Assembly (NCBI GenBank): GCA_039028935.1
Contig: JBCCHD010000030.1
Coordinates: 1 to 47,435, forward strand
Direction: 5' to 3'
Source of the DNA: Pseudomonadota bacterium
GTDB taxonomy: Bacteria > Pseudomonadota > Gammaproteobacteria > Steroidobacterales > SZUA-146
DNA: 47,435 bases
The position numbers and the translations under genes are program-made. A model generated the notes under the pieces. That model saw only the letters and a list, made by a program, of their open reading frames with translations, ran no database searches and had not been told where the DNA came from. Of the stretch, positions 35,861 to 45,210 are shown piece by piece; the first letter of the stretch is position 1, and every line of letters begins with the position of its first letter.

Positions 35861-36796
35861 ATGATGAATGTAATTTTGTTCACCCGGCGTCGAAACGGCG
35901 TCTCCAGCCAACACGACCTGTCTCAACCCAAAATGCTGTTTGGAATTGCGTGCTCGGTAGTTCTGCTCGCCGCTGGCCTCTTTATGTCTGGCTTTCTGAT
36001 CGCCGCGACTCAGCACGAGGTTGAACCCGACGTGCAGGTCGCACAAATGAAATCGGAGCTTGCCGCCAAACAGCGTGAGCTCGAATCGGCTCAGGCCGAA
36101 GCCCAGGAAAACCTACAAGCGCTGTCGGTGCGCATCGGTCAAATGCAGGCCCATGTGATTCGTCTGGATGCGCTTGGCCAGCGGCTCACACAAATCGCCG
36201 ACCTTGGCGAAGGCGAATTCGATTTCACCAAAGCGCCGCCACGGGGTGGTCCTGAGCTGCCACTGGGCCGCGAGTTCATTGATCACAACGACTTTCTGGA
36301 GGGCCTTGACGACCTGTCTCACCTGATTGCCGACCGCGACAAACAGTTGGGCGTGCTTGAGAGCTTGATGCTCACCAAGCACCTAGAAGAAGAGACACAC
36401 CCAGCGGGACGACCTGTGAAGGCAGGCTGGATCAGCTCGTTCTACGGCACTCGACGTGATCCGTTTACCGGGGCGCGGGCGCGCCATGCCGGTGTCGATT
36501 TTGCGGGCCGCGCGGGAGCCGAAATCATGTCAGTGGGCGCCGGTGTTGTCAGTTGGTCGGCGGATCGATATGGCTACGGCAATATGGTGGAGATCAACCA
36601 TGGCAACGGGTATCGCACGCGCTACGCTCACAACCAGGAAAATTTGGTAGAGCTCGGTCAGAAAGTCGAGAAAGGTCAAGTGATTGCGCTGATGGGGTCC
36701 ACGGGTCGGGCCACTGGACCGAACCTGCATTTTGAAGTGCTGCGCAACGGACGCCCGACCGATCCGGTCAAATTCATTGAGTCGCAGCGCCGGTAA
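35861..36796 (+). CDS. M23 family peptidase (LytM domain), membrane-anchored
   Basis: A 311-residue protein. A short basic N-terminus and one transmembrane helix (about 27-48) are followed by a periplasmic coiled coil (about 55-110). A LytM/M23 peptidase domain lies at about 190-305. The zinc-site motifs are intact: HAGVDFAG (the H-x-x-x-D pair) and the C-terminal LHFEV (H-x-H-like site, preceded by a His in RYAHN). It therefore could be an active endopeptidase, unlike EnvC or NlpD. Such genes commonly lie directly upstream of secA in gammaproteobacteria. The role is probably peptidoglycan cleavage during growth or division. Two adjacent ATG codons (35861 and 35864) are equally possible starts. 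Confidence 0.9.
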   Translation: MMNVILFTRRRNGVSSQHDLSQPKMLFGIACSVVLLAAGLFMSGFLIAATQHEVEPDVQVAQMKSELAAKQRELESAQAEAQENLQALSVRIGQMQAHVIRLDALGQRLTQIADLGEGEFDFTKAPPRGGPELPLGREFIDHNDFLEGLDDLSHLIADRDKQLGVLESLMLTKHLEEETHPAGRPVKAGWISSFYGTRRDPFTGARARHAGVDFAGRAGAEIMSVGAGVVSWSADRYGYGNMVEINHGNGYRTRYAHNQENLVELGQKVEKGQVIALMGSTGRATGPNLHFEVLRNGRPTDPVKFIESQRR

Positions 36797-36846
36797 GACC
36801 GCGCCGCATCCCCCGTACTAAAGTTTCTGTTTCGCGGCCGCGAGAC

Positions 36847-36918
36847 TGATACAATTTCGACCTTTATCAGCGGGATACCCCCGCGCGCCGCTGCCCGGCT
36901 CGGTGAAGTTTGGGCAGC
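36847..36918 (+). promoter_or_regulatory. Probable secA promoter and leader hairpin
   Basis: TGATACAAT (36847-36855) is an extended -10 element (TGn-TACAAT), which can act without a good -35; none is apparent. A start near 36862 would give a leader of about 135 nt. It contains GCTGCCC (36890-36896) paired with GGGCAGC (36912-36918), a 7-bp hairpin with a 15-base loop. No secM-like arrest peptide was found in this leader. Confidence 0.5.
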
Positions 36919-36996
36919 AGGTGCTCTTGAAAACGACGCGTCCGGCATCCATGTCAAATCATTGAGCCGTGCGCATAACTAGCTAAGGACCCCATT

Positions 36997-39681
36997 GTGG
37001 CCAATTTTCTCACCAAAATTTTCGGCAGTCGCAACCAGCGTACGATCAAGGCGTATAGCAAAATTGTCAAAAACGCCAATCAGCTCGAAGACGCCTTTCA
37101 GACGAAATCAGACGAGGAAATTCGTGCGGTTACCGAGGATCTCCGAGCCCGGGTCGAGGGCGGTGAAAGCCTCGAGTCGGTGATGAGTGAGGCCTTTGCG
37201 GCGGTTCGCGAAGCGTCGGTACGCACGCTCGGTATGCGTCATTTTGATGTGCAGCTGATTGGCGGTGCGACGCTTAACAACAATCAAATTGCCGAGATGC
37301 GCACAGGTGAGGGTAAGACGTTGGTGGCGACGCTGCCGGCGTATCTCAATGCCCTCACCGGACGTGGCGTCCACCTGATCACGGTCAATGAGTATCTGGC
37401 TAAGCGTGACTCCGAGTGGATGCGTCCGATCTATGAGTTCTTGGGTATGACCGTGGGAGTGATCTACTCCAATCAGCCTGCCGCTGAAAAGCGCGCCGCG
37501 TACATGGCGGATATCACCTACGGCACCAACAACGAATTTGGTTTCGACTATCTACGCGATAATCTGGCCCATAGTCTTGAAGACAAAGTACAGCGCGAGC
37601 TTCACTTTGCGGTGGTGGATGAGGTCGACTCGATTCTTATCGACGAAGCGCGCACGCCACTGATTATCTCTGGACCGTCTGAAGACAGTCCGGAGATGTA
37701 CGGCAAGATCAATAAAGTGATCCCCAAGCTGAGCGTACAGGAGGTTGAAGAGGGTCCGGGTGACTACAGCCTCGACGAGAAGGGCAAAACGGCGCTACTG
37801 ACCGAAGAGGGCCAAGAAAAAGCCGAAGGTCTGCTCACTCAAGCCGGCCTGCTGGCTGAGGGCGAAAGCTTGTACTCGGCGGCCAATATCAGCCTGATGC
37901 ATTATCTAACCGCGGGTTTGCGTGCGCATGGCATTTACAAAAGAGACGTCGACTACATTGTCAAAGATGGCGAAATTGTCATTGTCGATGAGTTCACCGG
38001 GCGCACCATGCCGGGTCGCCGCTGGTCGGATGGGTTACATCAGGCTATCGAGGCTAAAGAGTTGGTGCCGATTAAACAAGAAAGCCAGACCTACGCCTCG
38101 ATTACCTTTCAGAATTATTTCCGCTTATACGACAAGCTGGCGGGCATGACCGGTACCGCCGATACCGAAGCGTACGAATTTCAGCAAATCTACGCATTGG
38201 AAGTGGTCGTGTTGCCGACGCATAGACCGATGGCGCGCAAAGATCTTCCGGATCTTGTGTACCTGTCACAAAAAGACAAATTCGATGCGATCATCGAGGA
38301 CATTCGAGACTGTCGAAAGCGCCAACAGCCGGTGCTGGTTGGTACGACCTCAATCGAAACATCTGAGTACTTAGCCAAGCTGCTTAAGAAATACAAAATC
38401 AAGCACGAAGTGCTGAACGCCAAGCAGCATTCGCGCGAAGCGGAAATTGTGGCAAACGCAGGGCGTCCCGGCTCCGTTACGATCGCGACGAACATGGCTG
38501 GCCGGGGTACCGATATTGTGCTCGGCGGTCGCAAAACGTTTGAAGAGCAAGAGCTGTCAGAGCGTGAAACCGAGAAGGCGCAAGAAGAGTGGCAAGGGCG
38601 TCACGAGCTGGTATTGGAAGCAGGCGGCCTGCATATTATCGGCACCGAGCGGCACGAATCTCGTCGCATTGATAATCAGTTGCGCGGGCGCTCTGGACGC
38701 CAAGGTGACCCAGGGTCGTCGCGTTTTTTCTTGTCGATGGAAGATAACCTCATGCGGATCTTTGGTGATCCTGAGCGCAACAAAGCGATGTTGGCGCGTG
38801 TCGGCATGCAGGAAGGGGAAGTCATCGAGTCAAAGATGCTGACGCGTCAAATCGAAAAAGCGCAGCGTAAAGTCGAGGCGCACAACTTCGATGCCCGTAA
38901 AAATCTTCTCGAGTACGATGACGTTGCAAACGAGCAGCGCGTGGTGATTTACGAGCAACGCAACGGCATCATGAGTGAAACCGACCTGTCTGATGCGGTC
39001 GTCGGCATTCGCGAAGAAGTGCTGACCGGCGTGGTGGAGGAGTATTTACCGCCCGGCGCGACCGACCAGCTCTGGGAGCCTGACACGCTTGATCAAGTGC
39101 TGCTTCAGGAGTTTGGTACACGTTTTAAAATCGAACAGTGGCTCAGTGAAGACAAGCAGGCGAAGTCCGTTGATGTGTCACAGAAGGTGATCACCGAACT
39201 CGATAAGGACTACGAAGAAAAGGTGACCAACATCGGCGAAGAACCGATGCGCAATTTTGAAAAAGCCATCATGCTTCAGCAGCTCGATAATCACTGGAAA
39301 GAGCACCTCGCGGCGATGGATCATCTCCGCCAGGGTATTCACCTGCGTGGTTACGCGCAAAAGAATCCTAAGCAGGAATATAAACGCGAAGCGTTTACGA
39401 TGTTCAGTAACATGCTGGATCGCTTTAAGCGCGACGTCACAAGCATTCTGTGCCGAGTGCAAATTCAAAGCCCAGAAGAAGCGGCCGCAGTCGAAGCACG
39501 ACGCAAAGCGCAGCAAGAAAGAGAGACCATTCAGATGCGGCATGACAAAGCAGGTCAGCGTCAACAACGTGATGACAATGCCGAGCCGTTCGTGCGCGAG
39601 GGGCGCAAAGTCGGTCGCAATGAGCCGTGTCCGTGTGGTTCAGGTAGAAAATACAAGCAGTGCCACGGTCGGCTGACCTAA
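36997..39681 (+). CDS. secA: Preprotein translocase motor subunit SecA
   Basis: An 894-residue ATPase that drives preproteins through SecYEG. Nucleotide-binding domain 1 has [11 protein letters not shown] (Walker A, 101-111) and [17 protein letters not shown] (Walker B). The preprotein crosslinking domain, NBD2 ([34 protein letters not shown]), helical wing and scaffold follow. The C-terminus ends with the zinc-binding SecB-interaction motif [13 protein letters not shown] (about 879-891). The start is a GTG at 36997, preceded by AAGGA; it gives [10 protein letters not shown], the usual N-terminus. Length matches E. coli SecA (901). The mutT gene starts inside its last 22 bp. Confidence 0.98.
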   Translation: MANFLTKIFGSRNQRTIKAYSKIVKNANQLEDAFQTKSDEEIRAVTEDLRARVEGGESLESVMSEAFAAVREASVRTLGMRHFDVQLIGGATLNNNQIAEMRTGEGKTLVATLPAYLNALTGRGVHLITVNEYLAKRDSEWMRPIYEFLGMTVGVIYSNQPAAEKRAAYMADITYGTNNEFGFDYLRDNLAHSLEDKVQRELHFAVVDEVDSILIDEARTPLIISGPSEDSPEMYGKINKVIPKLSVQEVEEGPGDYSLDEKGKTALLTEEGQEKAEGLLTQAGLLAEGESLYSAANISLMHYLTAGLRAHGIYKRDVDYIVKDGEIVIVDEFTGRTMPGRRWSDGLHQAIEAKELVPIKQESQTYASITFQNYFRLYDKLAGMTGTADTEAYEFQQIYALEVVVLPTHRPMARKDLPDLVYLSQKDKFDAIIEDIRDCRKRQQPVLVGTTSIETSEYLAKLLKKYKIKHEVLNAKQHSREAEIVANAGRPGSVTIATNMAGRGTDIVLGGRKTFEEQELSERETEKAQEEWQGRHELVLEAGGLHIIGTERHESRRIDNQLRGRSGRQGDPGSSRFFLSMEDNLMRIFGDPERNKAMLARVGMQEGEVIESKMLTRQIEKAQRKVEAHNFDARKNLLEYDDVANEQRVVIYEQRNGIMSETDLSDAVVGIREEVLTGVVEEYLPPGATDQLWEPDTLDQVLLQEFGTRFKIEQWLSEDKQAKSVDVSQKVITELDKDYEEKVTNIGEEPMRNFEKAIMLQQLDNHWKEHLAAMDHLRQGIHLRGYAQKNPKQEYKREAFTMFSNMLDRFKRDVTSILCRVQIQSPEEAAAVEARRKAQQERETIQMRHDKAGQRQQRDDNAEPFVREGRKVGRNEPCPCGSGRKYKQCHGRLT

Positions 39682-40637
39682 CCACGCAACGCGTGGTCGC
39701 GGCGGTACTTGAACGCGACGGTCAGGTATTCGTTCAGCAGCGTCAGCCCGGCAAGCACATGGCGGGCTTGTGGGAGTTTCCGGGCGGCAAGATCGAAGCG
39801 GGCGAAGCGCCTTGGCCGGCGCTTCAACGCGAGCTGCTCGAAGAACTGGGCATTCACGCGGAACGCGGCGAGCCGCTAATCGCCCTGTCACATACCTATC
39901 CAGATCGTAGAATACTGCTGGATGTCTGGCGTGTAACGGCCTGGCGCGGCGATCCGCAGGCGGTGGAGGGGCAGGTGATTGCCTGGCCGACTTCCGCGGA
40001 GCTTGCCAATCTGCCGCTGCTGCCTGCCGACTGGCCGGTGTGCCACGCACTGTCCCTACCGCATCGGGTACTTGTCACGCCGAACTGTCAGAGCGAACAA
40101 CCCGCCCACCTCGAGACGTTTTTGCGCACACTCGAGCAGGTGGTTGTCGCTCGCAAACTGACCCTGTGTATTCTTCGCCAAACTAACTTGTCTGATGCGT
40201 GTTACGGGGAGCTCGCGACCGAGGCCCAAGCCTTACTGGCTGCGCACGGCGTGGCGCTTATCCTGCACGGCGGGCCTCACCGATTCGAACTGGCTGAGTC
40301 CCTGAGCGGTCGTTTGCACTTGCCCGCGCGATACGCCGCCCACGTCCCCCAGTTACGCTCGCTACGATTATCGATGAGCTGTCACACGCTCGATGAGCTG
40401 CGCGCCGCGTACGAGAATAAGTGTGAGTTTGCGTTGCTCGGCGCTGTCTTGCCGACACCCACCCATCCGGGTGGCCAGACTCTTGGATGGCGTGGTTTTC
40501 GTGAGCGGGTCCAAGCGGCCAATGTGCCGGTGTATGCCATTGGCGGAATGCAAAGCAAGGATGTTGTGCGCAGTCGCTTAGAGGGCGCGCAAGGCATTGC
40601 AGCGATCAGCGCCTTTTGGCCGGCTGTGGGCAAATAG
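39660..40637 (+). CDS. mutT: MutT Nudix hydrolase fused to a thiamine-phosphate-synthase-like domain
   Basis: A 325-residue two-domain protein. The N-terminal Nudix domain (about 8-135) has the complete box G-x5-E-x7-REL-L-EE-L-G-I (43-65), so it should hydrolyse 8-oxo-dGTP and prevent A:T to C:G transversions. The C-terminal domain (about 140-322) resembles the TIM barrel of TMP synthase/Ten[19 protein letters not shown]-like and [24 protein letters not shown] segments are recognisable. This fusion is known in many gammaproteobacteria; the function of the second domain is unclear, and it may not make thiamine phosphate. The start is a GTG at 39660 inside secA, a 22-bp overlap, so the two are co-translated. 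argJ, which separates them in some relatives, is absent. Confidence 0.9.
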   Translation: MPRSADLTTQRVVAAVLERDGQVFVQQRQPGKHMAGLWEFPGGKIEAGEAPWPALQRELLEELGIHAERGEPLIALSHTYPDRRILLDVWRVTAWRGDPQAVEGQVIAWPTSAELANLPLLPADWPVCHALSLPHRVLVTPNCQSEQPAHLETFLRTLEQVVVARKLTLCILRQTNLSDACYGELATEAQALLAAHGVALILHGGPHRFELAESLSGRLHLPARYAAHVPQLRSLRLSMSCHTLDELRAAYENKCEFALLGAVLPTPTHPGGQTLGWRGFRERVQAANVPVYAIGGMQSKDVVRSRLEGAQGIAAISAFWPAVGK

Positions 40638-40667
40638 TCCGATTGGGGCTCAGCGCGGGGCGCCTAT

Positions 40668-40928
40668 TTAGGTTCGCGTGACCGATACATCACGTAGGGA
40701 CTTTTGGCTTTGCGAATACCGGTCCGGACAGCGCACCGTGCGGCCGCTGTTGAAGTCAGGAATCACCATATCACGCGAGTGAAAATCGATGCGGCTGGCG
40801 TGTTCAGTGATGGGGCCTTGCGTCCAGCCGTCGGCGCACCCTGTTAGACACAGTGCACAGAAGATGACGAAAATCGATTTTGCTGCAGCCATGAGTCGCT
40901 TTGACCGCACGGTTATCTTTTTGTTCAT
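40668..40928 (-). CDS. Small predicted lipoprotein, unknown function
   Basis: An 86-residue protein with a lipoprotein signal peptide. The basic N-terminus (MNKKITVRSKR) and the hydrophobic stretch FVIFCALCLTGC end in the lipobox LTGC, so the mature protein would begin at Cys31 and be lipid-anchored. The mature part is only about 56 residues, polar, with a second Cys in TVRCPDRYSQ and no family I recognise. Asp follows the Gly-Ala after the lipidated Cys (C-A-D), which does not clearly predict inner-membrane retention. Met13 is an alternative start giving a shorter n-region. No strong ribosome-binding site precedes either. It lies between mutT (converging) and yacG (same strand, 247 bp away). 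Confidence 0.6.
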   Translation of the reverse strand: MNKKITVRSKRLMAAAKSIFVIFCALCLTGCADGWTQGPITEHASRIDFHSRDMVIPDFNSGRTVRCPDRYSQSQKSLRDVSVTRT

Positions 40929-41174
40929 CGTTTTGTGAACTTTTTAAATGGCGGTGCCGATCCAGCGCCCGTTGCGTAATGCGCGGCGCGGATTAGCCTG
41001 TCGTCGAGCGCCGGAATCCGCTGGACCGTGCTCGTTTTACGGCGATCGGAAAGTGGCAAAGCCGCGCGTGGGATACGGCGACGGCACTGTTATTGTTATA
41101 AAAAACAATTGTTTAACTTGGGTCGATCCAGCGGATGTGCGCGGCACTCTCGTCCGCATCGTGGTGGATGCGGA

Positions 41175-41351
41175 TCAGGTAATGCTGGGTGAGTCGTCGT
41201 AGATGCGGTGTTCTTCGTCGAACCAATCACCAAGATCGATGAGTTGGCATCGTTCGCTGCAAAAAGGACGATAGGCGTTGGCGTCCGAAAATTCACTAGG
41301 TGCCTGACAGTGAGGACAGGCAACTTGAGGAGGCGAGGGAGATGTGGACAT
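41175..41351 (-). CDS. yacG: DNA gyrase inhibitor YacG (zinc-binding)
   Basis: A 58-residue protein with the four-cysteine zinc site of the family: CPHC (about 12-15) and [14 protein letters not shown] (about 30-43). The tail contains the usual WFDEEHRI. In E. coli YacG binds GyrB and inhibits gyrase. I chose the ATG at 41351 because it gives [15 protein letters not shown], typical of the family; the upstream in-frame extension lies inside zapD. It follows the zapD stop by 2 bp, as in E. coli, so the two are co-transcribed and probably translationally coupled. Confidence 0.93.
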   Translation of the reverse strand: MSTSPSPPQVACPHCQAPSEFSDANAYRPFCSERCQLIDLGDWFDEEHRIYDDSPSIT

Positions 41352-41353
41352 GG

Positions 41354-42154
41354 CTAACCGCAGCAGGTCAAAAGAAACGGTACATCGTCCGTGCATTGCG
41401 TGGGGCGACTGTCGACGTCGGAGAACTCATAAAATCGCACCGTAAAACGGTGCGCGCTGCCACTTATTTCCGGGTACATATTCGTGCGGTCCGGTAACGT
41501 CACGCGCAACATCTGACAACTGATGCCGCGCCCGAGCACATGCTGATACATACCCGAGCGCGCCAGTTCCTCTTTGGGCTGGTTGCTCTCACGTAACAAC
41601 CACAGCACGCGGTCGACGCCATCGCGCAAGGGTGCCAGCGTTTTCATCCACGTATTGAAGTCGGATTCGCGCTGTTTTTGTGGCAGGCCCAGCCAATGTT
41701 TGTAATCCGGGAGATCGAATTCGCACGTGCCGCCTGGAATGGCACTGCGATGTTTGATCGCGTTGAGAAACATGCTGTCACGCAGCGTGCTGGTGGCGCT
41801 GGCATTGCTCGTGTCGAGGCGGCCGCGAAGTTTATCGAGATCCGCTAATAGTGCGTCGAGTCGCGAAGAATCAACGCCCGGCTGGCTCGAATATTTTTGG
41901 AAATCGGCGGTTAGGCGTTCAAGCTCTTTGACAATCTCTTGGCGAATGTCGCCACGGCCTAAAATGGCCAAAATGTCGAGCAAGCTCGATACGGTGGCGC
42001 GACCGTCCCAGGCCGAATCGCCTGTGGCGTGGTGAGCGGTCTGTTTGAACAAAAAATCAAGCCGCAAAAACATCCTCAGCCGCTCATTGAGTGGCTGTTC
42101 ATACGTCACGCCATTGGCGGAGAGCATGGATTGTATTTCGGCGGTTGACCGCAT
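41354..42154 (-). CDS. zapD: Cell division protein ZapD (YacF)
   Basis: A 266-residue cytoplasmic protein of the ZapD/DUF1342 family. It begins with a helical domain with [19 protein letters not shown] (about 18-36), the family hallmark. The C-terminal beta-rich domain contains [12 protein letters not shown] and [11 protein letters not shown]. ZapD crosslinks FtsZ filaments by binding the FtsZ C-terminal peptide, which is intact in the ftsZ gene here. The gene order coaE-zapD-yacG is the same as in E. coli. The last residues ([22 protein letters not shown]) extend slightly beyond the E. coli protein and look unconserved. Length is near the 247 of E. coli. Confidence 0.95.
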   Translation of the reverse strand: MRSTAEIQSMLSANGVTYEQPLNERLRMFLRLDFLFKQTAHHATGDSAWDGRATVSSLLDILAILGRGDIRQEIVKELERLTADFQKYSSQPGVDSSRLDALLADLDKLRGRLDTSNASATSTLRDSMFLNAIKHRSAIPGGTCEFDLPDYKHWLGLPQKQRESDFNTWMKTLAPLRDGVDRVLWLLRESNQPKEELARSGMYQHVLGRGISCQMLRVTLPDRTNMYPEISGSAHRFTVRFYEFSDVDSRPTQCTDDVPFLLTCCG

Positions 42155-42243
42155 TGATCAGCCTTTGCGTTTGCAGTGTGGCCCTTCCCACAAGAAGTAT
42201 ACGGTAATTGCAAGACCTCAACTACCGGCGAACCTGTGGGTAT

Positions 42244-42855
42244 TTATTCAGTGTTTTTGACGTCGGCGAGCGCACAATAACACCGATGCAAGGCATACAC
42301 TTGTGGAAGTAACGCCTCAATGGATGCGTTATTGTCAATCACATCGTCGGCCGCCGCGAGCCGCGTTTGGCGGTCGATCTGAGCATCGATAATGCGTTTG
42401 GCGGATTCGGGGGTTTCATTATCGCGTTCGCACAGACGTCTAATTTGGGTCGACACCGCGCAATCCACAATTAACACACGGTCGAGTTGCTCCTGCCAAC
42501 CACCTTCCACCAACAGTGGAATATCGAGTAAATGATACGGTCCTGGCGCTGAATTGCTGCGCTGAAGCAAGGTCGAGCCGATCATTGGATGCAATAGCGC
42601 ATCGACTCGTTCTTTTTCCGCGGGATCGGAAAATATGATGTCTCTCAGTTGCTTACGGTTTAGCTGGCCGTCGTCGGTGAGAATATCAGGACCGAATAAG
42701 TCCACCACGCCGTGCAGCCCGGGCGTGCCGGGCAGCACCACGTCTCGTGCAATTCGATCGGCATCGATAACCGTGATACCCAGAAACTCAAACAGTTTGG
42801 CGACACTGGATTTGCCGCTGGCGATACCGCCGGATAAGCCCACTCGCAGCGACAT
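42244..42855 (-). CDS. coaE: Dephospho-CoA kinase CoaE
   Basis: A 203-residue P-loop kinase that phosphorylates dephospho-CoA in the last step of coenzyme A synthesis. It has GLSGGIASGKSSVAK (P-loop, 6-20), VIDADRIARDVV (about 33-44), HPMIGSTL, LLDIPLLVEGGW and a lid region with RDNETPESAKRII. The ATG at 42855 is 3 bp after the pilD stop, so it is probably co-transcribed with the pil genes upstream. This pilBCD-coaE-zapD-yacG order is common in gammaproteobacteria. An 89-bp spacer follows before zapD. Length matches E. coli CoaE (206). Confidence 0.97.
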   Translation of the reverse strand: MSLRVGLSGGIASGKSSVAKLFEFLGITVIDADRIARDVVLPGTPGLHGVVDLFGPDILTDDGQLNRKQLRDIIFSDPAEKERVDALLHPMIGSTLLQRSNSAPGPYHLLDIPLLVEGGWQEQLDRVLIVDCAVSTQIRRLCERDNETPESAKRIIDAQIDRQTRLAAADDVIDNNASIEALLPQVYALHRCYCALADVKNTE

Positions 42856-42858
42856 GAG

Positions 42859-43743
42859 TTACTCAAGGCCCGCGATGCGCGCGTAGAACGCGAGCAGCGG
42901 TTCACCAAACATCAACGCCACCCATCCCGCCGCGGCAAGATAGGGGCCAAACGGAATGGGCACTTCGCGGCCATGACGCGCTAATACGATCAACGCGATC
43001 CCTACCACGGCGCCGACGACTGCGGACAACAGAATAACCATAGGTAAGTACACCCATCCCAGCCAGGCACCCAGTACGGCGAGCAATTTGAAATCGCCAT
43101 ACCCCATGCCTTCTTTGCCGGTCGCCAGTTTAAACAGTTGGTATACCGACCAAAGACTCAGATAACCGGCGGCGGCACCCATGATCGCGTTGGTGGGAGA
43201 AATGAACAGCCTCTGGGCATCGACCTCGCCGTGCCACAACGTGAGGAGCAGTCCCAGCCACAACAGGGGCTGCGTGATACTGTCCGGCAGCAACTGCGTG
43301 TCGAAGTCGATGCCGCTCAACGCAATAAGCGCCCAGGTAAGCGCGATGGCGGCCAGAGCTTCGACGCCGGCCCCGAAACGCCAGGCTACAAGCGCCGTTG
43401 CGATGCCGGTAAATAACTCAACCAGAGGATACCGTATCGAAATGGGTGTTCGGCAGTTTGCACATTTCCCGCGTAAAAACAGATAGCTGACGACTGGGAT
43501 GTTCTCGAGCGCGGTGATCATGTGCCCGCAATGGGGGCAGGCGGAGCGGGGCACGACCAAGTTGTAAGGCGTTTGCTCGGGCGGCGTTTCACCGCGCAGC
43601 GCAGCGCATTCGGCCTCCCATTCGCGTTTCATCATGATGGGTAGTCGATGGATCACCACATTGAGAAAGCTGCCCACCAACAAGCCGACCAGACCGGCCA
43701 CCACGATAAAGGTCGTCGGGCTTTGCTGCATGAGTTCAAGCAT
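42859..43743 (-). CDS. pilD: Type IV prepilin peptidase/N-methyltransferase PilD
   Basis: A 294-residue polytopic inner-membrane aspartyl protease that cleaves and N-methylates prepilins. The N-terminal GSFLNVVIHRLP (about 24-35) is followed by a cytoplasmic domain with the two CxxC pairs, CPHC (69-72) and CANC (94-97). The two catalytic Asp are in SGIDFDTQLLPD and GMGYGDFKLLA. Eight or so transmembrane helices are present. AAAGGA stands five bases before the ATG. It also usually serves pseudopilins of type II secretion. coaE follows at 3 bp; pilC lies 214 bp upstream. Confidence 0.97.
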   Translation of the reverse strand: MLELMQQSPTTFIVVAGLVGLLVGSFLNVVIHRLPIMMKREWEAECAALRGETPPEQTPYNLVVPRSACPHCGHMITALENIPVVSYLFLRGKCANCRTPISIRYPLVELFTGIATALVAWRFGAGVEALAAIALTWALIALSGIDFDTQLLPDSITQPLLWLGLLLTLWHGEVDAQRLFISPTNAIMGAAAGYLSLWSVYQLFKLATGKEGMGYGDFKLLAVLGAWLGWVYLPMVILLSAVVGAVVGIALIVLARHGREVPIPFGPYLAAAGWVALMFGEPLLAFYARIAGLE

Positions 43744-43957
43744 GAATGTCCTTTAGGATGTAGCGATGTGCGAGAGCATGTCGTTGCGTGGGACAACCCT
43801 CAACACTGGAAGGCTGATCGGCGATTGTTTCCGCGCCGTCAATCGCCATTACTCGCCGCGCATGGGCAGGGCTGATCGACGCGTTAAACCATCACGATAC
43901 GAATGTGCGTCCTGCCTGATGCGTCCCACTTGCGCTGGATCTGGGGTGGGCGTGCGT

Positions 43958-45175
43958 TTAGCTGACCACCGAACCCATTTTGAAGATCGGTAGGTACATG
44001 GCCACAACCAAGCCACCGACGAGAATCCCGAGTATCGACATGATGAGCGGCTCCAGTAGGCTGCTCATGCTGTCGACCAGGTTATCCACCTCGGCTTCGT
44101 AGAAATCCGCTACTTTGCCCGACATCTCGTCAAGTGAACCCGATTCCTCACCGATCGCGATCATCTGCGTCACCATATTGGGAAAGAGCTCAGTGTCTTG
44201 CATAGCGCGCTGCAATCGCTGTCCGGTTGCCACTTCGTCACGAATCTCGTAGGTCGCCGATTCAAACACAATGTTACCGGTTGCCCCAGCGACCGAATCC
44301 ATGGCTTCGACCAGCGGCACACCAGCGGCGAACATGGTCGATAGCGTACGCGCAAACCGAGCGATTGCTGCTTTGTTCAATATTTGGCCGACAATAGGCA
44401 GCTTGAGAATGATGCGGTCGAGCAAATGGCGAAACTTACGCGAGCGTTTCTTGGTGTAAATGAATGCCCCCGCAATGGCGCCAAGACCGATCACAATCAT
44501 CCAGCCTTTCGTCCGCACAAATAGCGACATATTAATCACGGTTTGAGTGAACGATGGCAGGTCAGCACCGAAACCCGAAAACAGGCTCTCGAACTGAGGA
44601 ATAACGAAAATCAACAAAATGGTGGTAACGATAATGGCGACGAGCACCACGGCGATCGGATAGAACAGCGCTTTCTTAATTTTGGCTTTAATCGCTTCCG
44701 TTTTTTCTTTATAAGTGGCGACCTTATCGAGCAAGGTTTCCAACGCACCGGCTTGCTCACCGGCGCCCACCAGGTTGACGAACAGGTCGTCGAAATACAG
44801 AGGATGACGTGCGAGACTGTCGGCCAGACTCGTACCGCCCTCAACCGACGTTTTAATATCCAACACCAGTTCTTGCATGGCACGGTTTTCATGGCCGTTG
44901 CCGATTATCTCAAATGCCTGCACGAGCGGCACACCCGAAGCCATCATGGTGGCCAGCTGGCGGCTGAAGATAGCGATGTCGGTGGTCGTAATCTTACCGC
45001 CTTTGAATAAAGTCGACTGCTTCTTGATCTTGACGGGCACCAATCCCTGTCGACGCATTTCCGAGCGCACGGCGGCTTCGCTGGCGGCCACCAGTTTGCC
45101 TTTCACGCGCTTGCCGCGACGGTCGGTGCCTTCCCATGAAAACGGAATCTGTTTAGTTGCTGCTGTATCGGACAT
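43958..45175 (-). CDS. pilC: Type IV pilus inner-membrane platform protein PilC
   Basis: A 405-residue protein with two T2SSF (GspF/PilC) domains. The first, about 70-195, has IFSRQLATMMASGVPLVQAFEI. The second, about 270-395, has RFARTLSTMFAAGVPLVEAMD. Transmembrane helices lie at about 170-195, 222-240 and 375-398. The N-terminal cytoplasmic segment starts FSWEGTDRRGKRVKG. PilC couples the PilB and PilT motors to pilin in the membrane. It lies 35 bp after pilB on the same strand. AAGG precedes the start. The 214-bp gap before pilD contains nothing I can identify. Confidence 0.97.
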   Translation of the reverse strand: MSDTAATKQIPFSWEGTDRRGKRVKGKLVAASEAAVRSEMRRQGLVPVKIKKQSTLFKGGKITTTDIAIFSRQLATMMASGVPLVQAFEIIGNGHENRAMQELVLDIKTSVEGGTSLADSLARHPLYFDDLFVNLVGAGEQAGALETLLDKVATYKEKTEAIKAKIKKALFYPIAVVLVAIIVTTILLIFVIPQFESLFSGFGADLPSFTQTVINMSLFVRTKGWMIVIGLGAIAGAFIYTKKRSRKFRHLLDRIILKLPIVGQILNKAAIARFARTLSTMFAAGVPLVEAMDSVAGATGNIVFESATYEIRDEVATGQRLQRAMQDTELFPNMVTQMIAIGEESGSLDEMSGKVADFYEAEVDNLVDSMSSLLEPLIMSILGILVGGLVVAMYLPIFKMGSVVS

Positions 45176-45210
45176 AGTCGGGGCCTTCTGCTGCCGGTTA
45201 GCGCGCTCGA

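Noticed and set aside
41103-41114. Perfect palindrome AAACAATTGTTT
   Set aside because: Six-base half-palindromes occur about ten times by chance in a window this size, and it lies downstream of yacG with no promoter nearby.
40948-41202. An 84-codon plus-strand frame between the lipoprotein gene and yacG
   Set aside because: No ribosome-binding site, no family resemblance, and it runs into the conserved end of yacG on the other strand.
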